A DNA stretch of 64,000 bases, taken from assembly GCA_964515395.1 (NCBI GenBank), contig CAZERC010000001.1:117027-181026 (forward strand). Direction: 5' to 3'. The translations under genes and the position numbers were made by a program. Each line of letters starts with the position of its first letter. Within the stretch, counting starts at the first letter, position 1. The stretch comes from UBA1876 sp964515395. GTDB taxonomy: Bacteria; Synergistota; Synergistia; Synergistales; Thermovirgaceae. The notes below the pieces were generated by a model that had not been told where the DNA came from, made no database searches, and worked only from the letters and a program-made list of their open reading frames with translations. Shown here piece by piece: positions 36,257-44,864 of the stretch.

Positions 36257-38535
36257 CCCCGAAGAACTTCAATGACGCCCTGTATAGTATTCAATTTCGC
36301 GATAACCCTGTAAAGGTGTTCAAGATCTTTCACCTCGAGATCGATTGACATTCTCGCCCTGTTTCCACCCGCCACGAAAGCCTTGATCTGAACGATGGTT
36401 CCCGCTGTAGCGTTGATGCCCTGCGCCACGTCGGCGAAAAGTCCCGGCCTGTCCACTCCTTCAAGTCGAAGCCTGCTCGAATAGCGATCGGAAGTTTTTC
36501 TTCCCCATTCGACTTCGACAAGACGTTCCTTGGGAACATCTGAAATGTTTGGACAATCTCTCCTGTGAACGGTTATACCCCGGTTCTTCGTCACGAAACC
36601 GACGATTTCGTCTCCCGGTACCGGCTTGCAGCAATTCGCCATGGTTACAAGAACACCTGGGGCACCCTCGACGACGACTTCAGTATCAGACTCTTTCTTT
36701 GACGGCTCCCCTGAGGGTTCCGGCACGGGAATTTCCTCTCTGGTCTCGGGAAATTTCGCCGCCGCCGCCGATGAGTTCAGGTCGCCCGACCCGATGGCCA
36801 CTAGCATGTCCTCGCCGTTGGCGAACCCCAGGTCTCTTGCCACCTTGTTGAGGAGGGCTCCCGAATCACCGAGGTCGACTTCGAGGTCCGGCCTTCGCCT
36901 GTGCAGCTCTTTTTGAAGCTGCTCACGGCCTTTGGCGGTCTTTTCCTCCCTGTCCGACCTTTCCTTCTGTCTGAAATAGGCCCGGATCTTGCTTCGCGCC
37001 CGGCTACTCTTGGCGATCTTGAGCCAGTCGCGCGAGGGTCGTCCCTGGGGGGACGTCATGACCTTGACGATGTCCCCGTTCTGGATCTTGTAATCGATGG
37101 GGACAATACGGTTGTTCACCATGGCTCCAACGAAATGATTCCCGATTTCCGTATGGATCGTGTAGGCGAAATCAATTGGAGTCGACCCGTTCGGGAGTGA
37201 TACCACATCACCCTTCGGGGTGAAAACGAAAACCTCCGAGGAGAGGACGTCGGCCTTGACGTGCTCCAGAAATTCCGACGGTTCACTGCTGTCGGCCTGG
37301 GCTTCGAGTACCTGTCTGATCCAGTCCAGTTTCTGGTCGAGCTCATCCTGTTTCTGGCGTTTTTCCTTGTACCTCCAGTGGGAGGCGATGCCGTATTCCG
37401 ATATCCAGTGCATCTGCCAGGTCCGGATCTGTATCTCGAGGGGTTCGGCGCTGGGACCCATCACCGCAGTGTGGAGGGACTGATACATATTGCTTTTCGG
37501 ATTTGCAATGTAGTCATCAAACTGCCCCGGGAGAGGCTTCCAGATGGTGTGCACGATACCGAGCACCGTGTAGCAGTCGGCCACACTTTGTACCGTCACC
37601 CTGACGGCCAGAAGGTCAAAAAGCTCCTCCAGGGAAACGTTCTTCCGGCGCATCTTCTCGTAGATGCTGAAAAAATGCTTTGCCCGGCCCGTTATGTAGG
37701 CTTCCAGGCCTTCTTCGGCGAGACGTTTCTCCAGGATCTCTATGGCCTTCTTGATGGTTGCCTCCCGTTCCGGCAACTTCTTCCGAACACGTCTGCGAAT
37801 GTCGTAATAGGCTTCCGGATCGGTAATCTTGAAGGCCAGATCCTCAAGCTCGCGTTTGATCTGGTAGATTCCCAACCTGTGGGCAAGTGGAGCGTAGATC
37901 TCGAGGGTTTCCTGGGCTATCCGCGTCTGCTTGTCCCTGCGGAGGGCATGAATGGTCCGCATGTTGTGAAGCCGGTCGGCAAGCTTTATCAGTACGACCC
38001 TGATGTCTTTTGCCATGACCAAAAACATTTTCCTGAGGTTTTCCGCCTGGTAATCCTCGAACGATTTGAAGGGAAGCTTGCCCAGTTTTGTGACACCGTC
38101 CACGAGAACACGGACTTCTTCACCAAAGGAATCTTCGAGAGAATCGGTCGAAATTTCCGTGTCTTCGAGAACGTCATGCAGCAATGCCGCAATGAGAGTC
38201 TGGCAGTCCAGTTCCATATCCGCGAGAATCGATGCGACCCGTATGGTGTGGATGATGTAGGGTTCACCGCTCAGGCGTTTCTGGTTGACATGGGCTTTTG
38301 CGGCAAAAACCACGGCTTCGCCGCAACGCGCAAGGTCCTCCCGGGAAAGATATTTCGCAGTCTTTCCCCAAAACTCCTGCCATGCCATTTTTACAGCCAT
38401 CGTCCGCTCTTCCTCGGGGAAACGGCCGACAAAACTGTCCCTCAGAAGCCTGAGTGACTTCATTTCGCCAGGTTTCGCCTGCTCCTCTTCGTGGAGACCC
38501 AGGCTTTCCCGAAAGACCTTTCCTTTTCGATCCAT
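36253..38535 (-). CDS. bifunctional (p)ppGpp synthetase/hydrolase RelA/SpoT
   Basis: Controls the stringent response. The HD hydrolase domain is intact (GEPYIIHTIRVASIL near 92 and LLHDVLEDTE near 120), so hydrolysis is expected. The synthetase domain shows GRAKHFFSIYEKM near 283 and YIANPKSNMYQSLHT near 345. A TGS domain (VFVFTPKGDVVSLPNGSTPIDFAY) is near 436, and a C-terminal ACT domain ends the protein. I chose ATG 38535 (760 residues) because AAAGGTG sits at normal spacing; a GTG three codons earlier falls inside that site. It lies 29 bp after recJ. Confidence 0.95.
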   Translation of the reverse strand: MDRKGKVFRESLGLHEEEQAKPGEMKSLRLLRDSFVGRFPEEERTMAVKMAWQEFWGKTAKYLSREDLARCGEAVVFAAKAHVNQKRLSGEPYIIHTIRVASILADMELDCQTLIAALLHDVLEDTEISTDSLEDSFGEEVRVLVDGVTKLGKLPFKSFEDYQAENLRKMFLVMAKDIRVVLIKLADRLHNMRTIHALRRDKQTRIAQETLEIYAPLAHRLGIYQIKRELEDLAFKITDPEAYYDIRRRVRKKLPEREATIKKAIEILEKRLAEEGLEAYITGRAKHFFSIYEKMRRKNVSLEELFDLLAVRVTVQSVADCYTVLGIVHTIWKPLPGQFDDYIANPKSNMYQSLHTAVMGPSAEPLEIQIRTWQMHWISEYGIASHWRYKEKRQKQDELDQKLDWIRQVLEAQADSSEPSEFLEHVKADVLSSEVFVFTPKGDVVSLPNGSTPIDFAYTIHTEIGNHFVGAMVNNRIVPIDYKIQNGDIVKVMTSPQGRPSRDWLKIAKSSRARSKIRAYFRQKERSDREEKTAKGREQLQKELHRRRPDLEVDLGDSGALLNKVARDLGFANGEDMLVAIGSGDLNSSAAAAKFPETREEIPVPEPSGEPSKKESDTEVVVEGAPGVLVTMANCCKPVPGDEIVGFVTKNRGITVHRRDCPNISDVPKERLVEVEWGRKTSDRYSSRLRLEGVDRPGLFADVAQGINATAGTIVQIKAFVAGGNRARMSIDLEVKDLEHLYRVIAKLNTIQGVIEVLRG

Positions 38536-38564
38536 TGGAACCACACCTTTCGGTGCCCCGACGC

Positions 38565-40217
38565 CTACGGAACCACCACATTTTCAAGCAGCAAATCAAC
38601 CCGTGTCTTTCCACGCCAGTAATTCACCCTTGGCCGGTATATCCAGCCCACAGCGCTGTGCAACTCGTTCTCCGAACCGGCCGCATTAAACGCGAGAAAT
38701 TCCCCGCCGCCGGAACGAATCCGATAGTGTTTCCCGTCCCGTCCCAAGGGAACAAGCTCGAGAGGATCTTCCTTCGGTGTGAAAAAAAGGGGTCTCGGAT
38801 TCCCGTTGCCAAAAGGCCCGAGACGGCCGATTTCACAAAGGCTTTCTTCGGTATGTTCAGAGGGACTGCAAGCCAGGGCGTTCAGGGGTTCCCTGACTGT
38901 CACAAGCCTCCCGAGTCGTTCTTCCAGGCTCACGCAAAGTTCTTCCCACAGGTCTTCGTTTACGGTAAACCCCGCAGCCCTTTCATGCCCTCCCCATGCT
39001 CCGAGCTTGTCCTCCAGGGCTCCAAGCACTTCAAGGGCGTTCCCTCCTGGAGGAACCCTCAATGTCCCCCGGATAGCATCACCGGCGGGAGCCGCCAGAG
39101 CGACGGCCTTGCCGTAATCATTGCAGAGCCGGCTGGCGACGCTGCTTAAAACACCGACAGGCCACTCATCCCCCCGGAGAACAAGTCTCCCTTCGTCGAA
39201 GGATGTCGAGATCTCTTCAATCAAAGCCCGTGAGATCCTCTGCCGCTTTTTGTTCAGCGATATCAGGCCGTGGACATTCCTTCTCATGTCCCCTTCTCCG
39301 AGAAGAACCTTGACGGCAAGCTCCGCAAGTCCAAGTCTGCCTGCGGCATTCAGGCAGGGTATGATTTTCATGGCGAGGTCTTCTTCATCGATCCGGCGCT
39401 TGTTGACGCCCAGTTCACGAATCAGAACGTCCAGGCCTTCGCGCTTTCCCTTTCGTATTTCCCTGAGTCCCTCAAGGATCAACGCGCGATTCATCTGGTT
39501 GAGAATCATCGAATCGGCGACTGTCGCAAGGGCGACGAGATCAAGACGCGAAAGCAGCCATTTTTTGTCGGCTATGCCCTGTTCCCAGGCCCAGGCCCAG
39601 AGTACCGCCGTTGCACAGAGACCCTGCCCCTTCACGGATCCGTCGACATGGGGATTGACCACGACCGTTCCGGCAGGAAGCTCCGGACCTGGTGCATGAT
39701 GATCGAACACCAGAACCTTCAATCCTCCGGCAACTGCCGTCTCAAGAGCTTCTTTGTCCCGGGTTCCGCAATCGACGGCGACAAGAAGATCACAACCGGT
39801 CTTTTTAACTGCATCGATCACGTCTTCATGGACTCCGTAACCCTGACGGTGCCGATGGGGAATATAATACCGCACGTCACCGAATTCGCCGAGTCCGAGT
39901 TCAACGGCCAGCACCGTGGAGCAAACGCCATCAACGTCATAGTCGCCGTAGACGACCACCCGTTCCGGTTTCCTGAGACTTCTCCAGATCTGCCGGGCTT
40001 TCCCGCCCGACGTGCCAAAATGCAGATCGGCGAGAGATATGTCAAGGCTCGGGCGCAACCACTCCCGAGCCTTGTCGAATTTCCCTTCAGAAGCAAGCCC
40101 TCTCATCCGAAGAACCGCTGCCGTCATTGGTGCGCAGCCGAGGGCCGTTGCAATATGATGGTCGGCAGGGGTCATTTCATCAATATGGACCCGCGCCTGC
40201 GGATAGGAAACCGGCAA
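38565..40217 (-). CDS. recJ: single-stranded DNA exonuclease RecJ
   Basis: 5'-3' single-strand exonuclease for recombination and mismatch repair. The DHH domain shows VYGDYDVDGVC near 84, VDCGTRDKEAL near 146 and FDHHAPGPELP near 170. The DHHA1 domain follows (GGHERAAGFTV near 400), then an OB-like C-terminal part. At 550 residues it is on the short side for RecJ. The listed start is TTG with no good ribosome binding site; ATG 40175 is the other in-frame candidate, so the N-terminus is uncertain. It follows the LapA-like gene by eight bases. Confidence 0.92.
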   Translation of the reverse strand: MPVSYPQARVHIDEMTPADHHIATALGCAPMTAAVLRMRGLASEGKFDKAREWLRPSLDISLADLHFGTSGGKARQIWRSLRKPERVVVYGDYDVDGVCSTVLAVELGLGEFGDVRYYIPHRHRQGYGVHEDVIDAVKKTGCDLLVAVDCGTRDKEALETAVAGGLKVLVFDHHAPGPELPAGTVVVNPHVDGSVKGQGLCATAVLWAWAWEQGIADKKWLLSRLDLVALATVADSMILNQMNRALILEGLREIRKGKREGLDVLIRELGVNKRRIDEEDLAMKIIPCLNAAGRLGLAELAVKVLLGEGDMRRNVHGLISLNKKRQRISRALIEEISTSFDEGRLVLRGDEWPVGVLSSVASRLCNDYGKAVALAAPAGDAIRGTLRVPPGGNALEVLGALEDKLGAWGGHERAAGFTVNEDLWEELCVSLEERLGRLVTVREPLNALACSPSEHTEESLCEIGRLGPFGNGNPRPLFFTPKEDPLELVPLGRDGKHYRIRSGGGEFLAFNAAGSENELHSAVGWIYRPRVNYWRGKTRVDLLLENVVVP

Positions 40218-40225
40218 AGGAAAGA

Positions 40226-40753
40226 TCAGACCCCTTTCGTCTCGTCTTCCTCTTCCTCGGGCAGGGCTTCTCCGGGCTCGTCGTCCGGATTGTCTTCCCC
40301 GGAAGGATGTCTTCTTTCATTCAGGTCCGCCGGCTGATCAGTTTTTCCTTCGTCGCCTTCTTCCCGGGAGGAATCATCGACCGGTTTGACCGGCTCCGAA
40401 AAGACTTCTTCAGTCGGAGGTCCTGAAACAGGTTGTTCTTTCACCAGTCCCTCGGGCTCCTGTTGCGTCCTGAAGGCGTTCATCAGGGAAGTTCGCTCTT
40501 CCTCAAGCTCCTTGATCCTCTTGTCTTTTTCCCGAACCTGGCGGACATATTTGCCACGCGTCTCAAGCAGGGCAAAGAGTGACACGAACCACATCAACAC
40601 ACCGCCGGCGGCGAAAAGCAGCACATCCCAGATGCCCTGCGGAATCGTCCGCTCCCAAATGAGGAACCTGACGAGGATTTCTCCGGTATTCTGAAATGCA
40701 TAGGTTGCCGCCAAAAGCATGGCCAGCGCCACAGCAAGGGCATAACTTTTCAT
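40226..40753 (-). CDS. LapA/YciS-like (DUF1049) membrane protein with acidic tail
   Basis: Two N-terminal membrane helices (about 3-20 and 42-62) are separated by the family segment AFQNTGEILVRFLIWE. A short coiled coil follows (VREKDKRIKELEEERTSL). The last 75 residues are strongly acidic and Pro/Ser-rich and are probably disordered in the cytoplasm. In E. coli the family (LapA) works with LapB on LPS control. I chose ATG 40753 (175 residues) with GGGAG eight bases upstream. A role here is only inferred, though lptAB show the cell has an LPS-type export system. Confidence 0.8.
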   Translation of the reverse strand: MKSYALAVALAMLLAATYAFQNTGEILVRFLIWERTIPQGIWDVLLFAAGGVLMWFVSLFALLETRGKYVRQVREKDKRIKELEEERTSLMNAFRTQQEPEGLVKEQPVSGPPTEEVFSEPVKPVDDSSREEGDEGKTDQPADLNERRHPSGEDNPDDEPGEALPEEEEDETKGV

Positions 40754-40808
40754 TGTCATCACTCCCTGGGCGGCCGAAAGGAAAGCCGCATCAGCCCATG
40801 ATCAGGTC

Positions 40809-42251
40809 TTATGATTTCTGCCGCTGAGGCAGACGTCTTTTGAACCTTTCGTGAACCTCGGGCTTGTCTTCCCCCTCAAGGCTTTCGAGATACTTCGCCC
40901 TTCCCGTGGATTCCCATTCCGGCTCAAAAACCTCGTGGATTTTCCCGCTGTACTCGTCGAGACCTTCAGCCAGTTCGGAAAGGATATTTCCCGAACCCGG
41001 GTGGGTCGGCCGGGCGCCATGCTTTTTCACAAGCTTCCTGAGCACCGCCGGATGATCGATAATCAGGCATGGACAGAGGAGATTATCATCCTCGTAGGGC
41101 TGCGCATCCCTGATATCCTTGAAAAAGGGGCTCTGCAAAACCTCGACCAGGCTCTTTTCCTTGATGTTGTCCACCGCAAAATGCACGAAAACACAGGGCT
41201 CCACATCCCCGTTTGAGATGATGTGCAGGTACCTTTGGCCGCCTGCCATGCAGCCGTCCACGTAGGGTCCGTCGTTCCAGAAATCGCCGAGGAAGATGGG
41301 ATAGCGCATTCTCCATTCCTCGACTTTTTCGTGAAGCCTGGCCCGTTGCTTCGGCGTCGCCATATAGTCCAGCTCGGGGGCCTTCCCTGTGGGAATGTAC
41401 TGGAAATACCACCCGGCCTTGCAACCGCGTTCGAGCATTTCCTCAATGAACGCGTCGCTTGTCAGGTAATCCGTGCTTGTCCTGGTGCAGGTCGCGCTGA
41501 AACCGTAGAGAATACCCTTTCGATTGAGCCTTTCAAAACTCTCCATGACCTTGTCGTACACGCCCTCGCCCCTGCGTTCGTCCGTCTCCTCGCGCGTGCC
41601 TTCGACGGACAGCATGGGTGTCACGTTTCCGAGTTCGGCCAGGCGGTCCGTCATCTTTTCGTCAAGAAGGGTGCCGTTCGTGTAGACCTGGAAATAGCAG
41701 TCATTGTGCTTTTCCCACAACTGGAGCAGGTCCGGCCTGACGAAACACTCTCCGCCTGAAAAAGTAAAAAAGTACATACCCAGTTCCTTGGCCTCGGTGA
41801 TGATCCGGTCAATCACTTCAAAGGGCAGGTCGTCTTCCCTCGAGTACGCCGACGCATAGCACCCCTTGCAGTTCAGGTTACAACGCATCGTCGGGCTGAC
41901 GACCATGAAATTGGGAATGTGAATGCCAAGTTCCTTCTCTTTCCTGTCTCGAATAACCCTCCCGAGAATAGTAAAATTCACCAGCAAGTTGATTATTGCC
42001 TTTTTTCTGCAGTTCACGTTCAGGTCTGTAAACAGGCGCTTGAATACCCTGGTAAAAGGATGATTCTCCCTGGCGTACTGAGCCATGGTGGAAAATCTTT
42101 CCCTGTAGTATTTCGTCGGTGAAAGTCTGGACATGTTGTCGAAAAGTGCAACGAGTTTCTTCTCGTCGTCTTCTTCTACCACGCGGACGACCTGATCCAG
42201 AAGCTTGCCGGACACGAATCCCTTGAGCCTGTCAAACGTGTTCATGGGCAT
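40809..42251 (-). CDS. radical SAM/SPASM protein of unknown function
   Basis: Radical SAM enzyme with a 100-residue N-terminal helical region, then PTMRCNLNCKGCYAS (CX3CX2C cluster near 129-136), FTFSGGECF and YTNGTLL. C-terminal cysteines in YVDGCMAGG, GDVEPCVF and LLCPCLIIDHP look like a SPASM domain for auxiliary clusters. It has 480 residues. ATG 42251 has AAAGGAGG eight bases upstream. The nearest families modify peptides or make cofactors, but I cannot name the substrate. It has its own promoter and a long folded leader; the genes on either side (secF and lapA) are unrelated. Confidence 0.88.
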   Translation of the reverse strand: MPMNTFDRLKGFVSGKLLDQVVRVVEEDDEKKLVALFDNMSRLSPTKYYRERFSTMAQYARENHPFTRVFKRLFTDLNVNCRKKAIINLLVNFTILGRVIRDRKEKELGIHIPNFMVVSPTMRCNLNCKGCYASAYSREDDLPFEVIDRIITEAKELGMYFFTFSGGECFVRPDLLQLWEKHNDCYFQVYTNGTLLDEKMTDRLAELGNVTPMLSVEGTREETDERRGEGVYDKVMESFERLNRKGILYGFSATCTRTSTDYLTSDAFIEEMLERGCKAGWYFQYIPTGKAPELDYMATPKQRARLHEKVEEWRMRYPIFLGDFWNDGPYVDGCMAGGQRYLHIISNGDVEPCVFVHFAVDNIKEKSLVEVLQSPFFKDIRDAQPYEDDNLLCPCLIIDHPAVLRKLVKKHGARPTHPGSGNILSELAEGLDEYSGKIHEVFEPEWESTGRAKYLESLEGEDKPEVHERFKRRLPQRQKS

Positions 42252-42271
42252 TGATACCGCCTCCTTTAGGG

Positions 42272-42293
42272 AAAAGCCGGGGACAGAACCCGG
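42272..42293 (-). terminator. terminator-like hairpin before the radical SAM gene
   Basis: The minus-strand RNA has CCGGG pairing with CCCGG around a 7-base loop (stem 42277-42281 with 42289-42293), followed by CTTTT. It ends only about four bases before the AAAGGAGG ribosome binding site of the radical SAM gene. The stem is short (5 bp) and the U-tract is four bases, so termination would be weak. It could equally block ribosome access. Confidence 0.4.
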
Positions 42294-42328
42294 ACTCGAG
42301 CTGCCGACTCACGTTCCCATATGAATAA

Positions 42329-42383
42329 GTCTGAACGAAATCCTTTTCGCTCCCGGACTACTGCGTGGGAGCCAGATTCAGAC
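42329..42383 (-). promoter_or_regulatory. predicted three-way-junction RNA in the radical SAM leader
   Basis: In the minus-strand transcript GUCUGAA (42377-42383) pairs with UUCAGAC (42329-42335). Enclosed are a GCUCCC/GGGAGC stem (42367-42372 with 42349-42354, 12-base loop) and a CGAAA/UUUCG stem (42345-42349 with 42336-42340, 4-base loop). Base 42349 can pair in either inner stem. The three stems form a compact junction within 55 bases. It does not match a riboswitch class I can recall. This is pairing by eye, with no folding energy or conservation test. Confidence 0.5.
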
Positions 42384-42400
42384 ATTTAACCGCAATCCTG

Positions 42401-42440
42401 TTTATACCATTACTATACCGCCGATGGGACGGCAGCGCAA
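42401..42440 (-). promoter_or_regulatory. promoter of the radical SAM gene
   Basis: Minus-strand TTGCGC (42435-42440) lies 17 bp before TATAGT (42412-42417). A second overlapping -10, TATAAA (42401-42406), is preceded by TGG as in extended -10 promoters. Transcription would start between about 42405 and 42394 and give a leader of 145-155 bases. It follows the secF stop by about 30 bp with no clear terminator between. Confidence 0.6.
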
Positions 42441-42468
42441 AGGCCCGAATCTGGTATCGCTGTTTTAT

Positions 42469-43353
42469 TTACTTCGTTTCGGGTGACCTCAGATACCATT
42501 CCCCGAGGATTGTTCCGGAAACATAGATGGAACTGTAGGTTCCGACAATGATGCCCACCATGAGGGCAAAGGCAAAATTCGCGATTACCGGGCCTCCCCA
42601 CAGAAAGAGTGCGAGTACGGGCAGAAAAGTCGTCAGCGATGTATTCAACGTTCGGGAGAGGGTCTGGTTTATTGACCGGTTGATCAACGGCAGAATGCCT
42701 TCTTTCCGGAGTCCCTTCCAGTTCTCCCTGATGCGGTCCAGAACCACGATGGTGTCGTTCAGAGAGTAGCCGACGATGGTCAAAATCGCAGCGATGAAGG
42801 GCAGGGTGATTTCCCGTCCCGTCAGGCTGAAGACCCCGAGAGTGATAATCGCGTCATGCAGCAGGGCCATGACGCTGGAGACGGCGAACCGGAAGCGGAA
42901 CCTCACAGTGATGTACAGCAGAATACCCGCAAGGGCGATGACAACAGCAATGACAGCCTGCCGTCTCAGTGTCTCGCCCACGACGGGACCCACCTTCTCC
43001 AGGCGCAGCACCTCCATACCGCTGTAATTCTCCCGAAGTGTATCGATGACGGCCTCGACCTGCCTGTCATCGGCGGAGGACCTGAGGCGCACGATCATCC
43101 CGTTGTCGCCATATCCCTGGATGACGGCCTGCTCCTGGCCGATTTCGGCAAGCAGGTCCCTGACCTCGGCCACCCCGACGGATTCGGAGAATTCAGCCTG
43201 AACGAGATGTCCCCCACTAAAGTCGATCCCCAGGTTGAGTCCCCTGGTCATCAAAAGCCCCAGGCTTGCAAGGACAAGGATGCCGCTCAGGATGACCGCT
43301 TTCCGGCGGAAGCGCATGAAATCAATTTTCCATTCGCGTTTTTTTATGAACAT
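42469..43353 (-). CDS. secF: protein translocase subunit SecF
   Basis: Partner of SecD that uses the ion gradient to aid protein export through SecYEG. It shows an N-terminal membrane helix, LNLGIDFSGGHLVQAEF near residue 35, and a periplasmic domain. Five more helices include the conserved ILTIVGYSLNDTIVVLDRIREN near 195. It has 294 residues with an ATG start, 22 bp after secD. Confidence 0.96.
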   Translation of the reverse strand: MFIKKREWKIDFMRFRRKAVILSGILVLASLGLLMTRGLNLGIDFSGGHLVQAEFSESVGVAEVRDLLAEIGQEQAVIQGYGDNGMIVRLRSSADDRQVEAVIDTLRENYSGMEVLRLEKVGPVVGETLRRQAVIAVVIALAGILLYITVRFRFRFAVSSVMALLHDAIITLGVFSLTGREITLPFIAAILTIVGYSLNDTIVVLDRIRENWKGLRKEGILPLINRSINQTLSRTLNTSLTTFLPVLALFLWGGPVIANFAFALMVGIIVGTYSSIYVSGTILGEWYLRSPETK

Positions 43354-43375
43354 GACGGTCCACCTCTTTTTGTTC

Positions 43376-44764
43376 TCAAGACCGCGCCGGCCTTGCCTTG
43401 CGTCGACTCTGGAACACCTGGAGAAGTGCCCTCGTCACGATGACCGCACTGAAAACACTGGCGAGAATGCCAATGGAAAGGGTAACGGCAAACCCCCTGA
43501 TCGGTCCGCTTCCGAAATAATACAGGACGGCCGCGGCGATCAGCGTCGTCACGTTCGCGTCGACAATTGTTTTCAGGGCCTTTCTGAACCCGGCGTCAAC
43601 GGACGCATGGGGAGTCTTCCCTTCCCGGAGCTCTTCCTTCATGCGCTCGAAAATCAGGATGTTCCCGTCTACGGCCATCCCTATCGTCAGTATGATACCG
43701 GCGATTCCAGGCAACGTGAGGGTCGCCTTCAGGCTGATAAGCCCTGCGAAAAGCAGCAGAATCGTCGATGTCAGTGCAGCGATCGCGGCAACGCCCAGTT
43801 TGCCGTAATAAACGAGCATGAATACGAGAACGAGCATTGCCCCGATCAGCCCGGCCCGAAGGCCTGAACGGATGGAATCCGCTCCAAGGGTCGGCCCGAT
43901 GGACCTGTTTTCGAGAATTTCAACGGGCACAGGCAGCGCGCCGGCCCTGAGCATGATCGCCAGCCTCTGTGCCTCGGCCGTTGTAAAATTGCCGGATATC
44001 TGGGCGTTCCCGCCGCTTATACGCTCCTGAACGACAGGAGCGGAAATCACTTTCCCGTCGAGCACGATGGCTATCTGGCGTCCCACATTGGCTGCCGTCG
44101 CCTGATCAAACTTCCCGGCACCTTCCTTGTCAAACTCGAGAGTGACCACAGGTCTTCCCAGATTGTCGAAAGTCGTCTTGGCATCCTTCAGGGATTTCCC
44201 CGTCACATAGGTCTCTCCTAGAAGATACACTCCGCCTTCTTCTCCCCGGGAAACTTCGAGATTTGGCTCTTCACCGGCACGTGCGGCCAGTTGTTCGGCC
44301 AGTCGGTCACGCCGTTTTTTGACCTCTTCCCAGCGTTGCACCGCCTCCATATAGGCTTTCTGGCTTTCGTAATTCGGCCGATTTGGCCCGGGTGGAAGCG
44401 GGGAACTGGATTCCACGACGTTCCGGAACTCCAGTTGCGCCGTTTTTCCGATCAGCTCAAGAGCCGCTTCGGGATCGGACACCCCAGGCAGATCCACGAT
44501 GACCCTGTCATTCCCTTCCCGCTGAATGACGGGCTCTGTGACTCCATACTGGTCGACCCTGTTTCTCAATACCGCGATGAGCCTCTGGACGCTGTCCTCC
44601 GTCAGTGGATTCTCGGGGGTACCCTTGGCCTGAAGCAGGATATGGGCGCCCCCCTTGAGGTCAAGTCCAAGTCGGATACGACCCTCGAGGGGGAAGACAG
44701 AAACCAGAGCAGCTACGATCACGATGCCGACGATGACAAGGCGCCATCTGTCTCTTCTCTGCAT
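43376..44764 (-). CDS. secD: protein translocase subunit SecD
   Basis: Export accessory protein forming the SecDF channel. The first periplasmic part shows GRIRLGLDLKGGAHILLQ near residue 30, and a P1-like domain follows. The six-helix membrane region carries PGIAGIILTIGMAVDGNILIFERMKEEL near 345. It has 462 residues. ATG 44764 is preceded by AAAGGAGG. A strong intrinsic terminator lies between yajC and this gene, so secDF expression is probably partly uncoupled from yajC. Confidence 0.96.
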   Translation of the reverse strand: MQRRDRWRLVIVGIVIVAALVSVFPLEGRIRLGLDLKGGAHILLQAKGTPENPLTEDSVQRLIAVLRNRVDQYGVTEPVIQREGNDRVIVDLPGVSDPEAALELIGKTAQLEFRNVVESSSPLPPGPNRPNYESQKAYMEAVQRWEEVKKRRDRLAEQLAARAGEEPNLEVSRGEEGGVYLLGETYVTGKSLKDAKTTFDNLGRPVVTLEFDKEGAGKFDQATAANVGRQIAIVLDGKVISAPVVQERISGGNAQISGNFTTAEAQRLAIMLRAGALPVPVEILENRSIGPTLGADSIRSGLRAGLIGAMLVLVFMLVYYGKLGVAAIAALTSTILLLFAGLISLKATLTLPGIAGIILTIGMAVDGNILIFERMKEELREGKTPHASVDAGFRKALKTIVDANVTTLIAAAVLYYFGSGPIRGFAVTLSIGILASVFSAVIVTRALLQVFQSRRKARPARS

Positions 44765-44805
44765 CGCGCGACCTCCTTTGTTTGGCCCGTCCGGCCGTTA
44801 ATCAC

Positions 44806-44838
44806 AAAAAACGGAGCGGATGCGAGGCACCCACTCCG
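44806..44838 (-). terminator. intrinsic terminator between yajC and secD
   Basis: The minus-strand transcript makes an 11 bp stem (44828-44838 with 44812-44822, two G-U pairs) with a 5-base loop, directly followed by six U residues (44806-44811). It lies 26 bp after the yajC stop and 41 bp before secD. No promoter is evident between it and secD. It may act as an attenuator that lowers secDF relative to yajC. Confidence 0.8.
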
Positions 44839-44864
44839 CCTCCTTTTCTCCACAACACCCGGAC

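Noticed and set aside
40754..40808. Hairpin (GCGGC/GCCGC) before the lapA-like gene as terminator
   Set aside because: Stem is only 5 bp with a 10-base loop and no U-tract.
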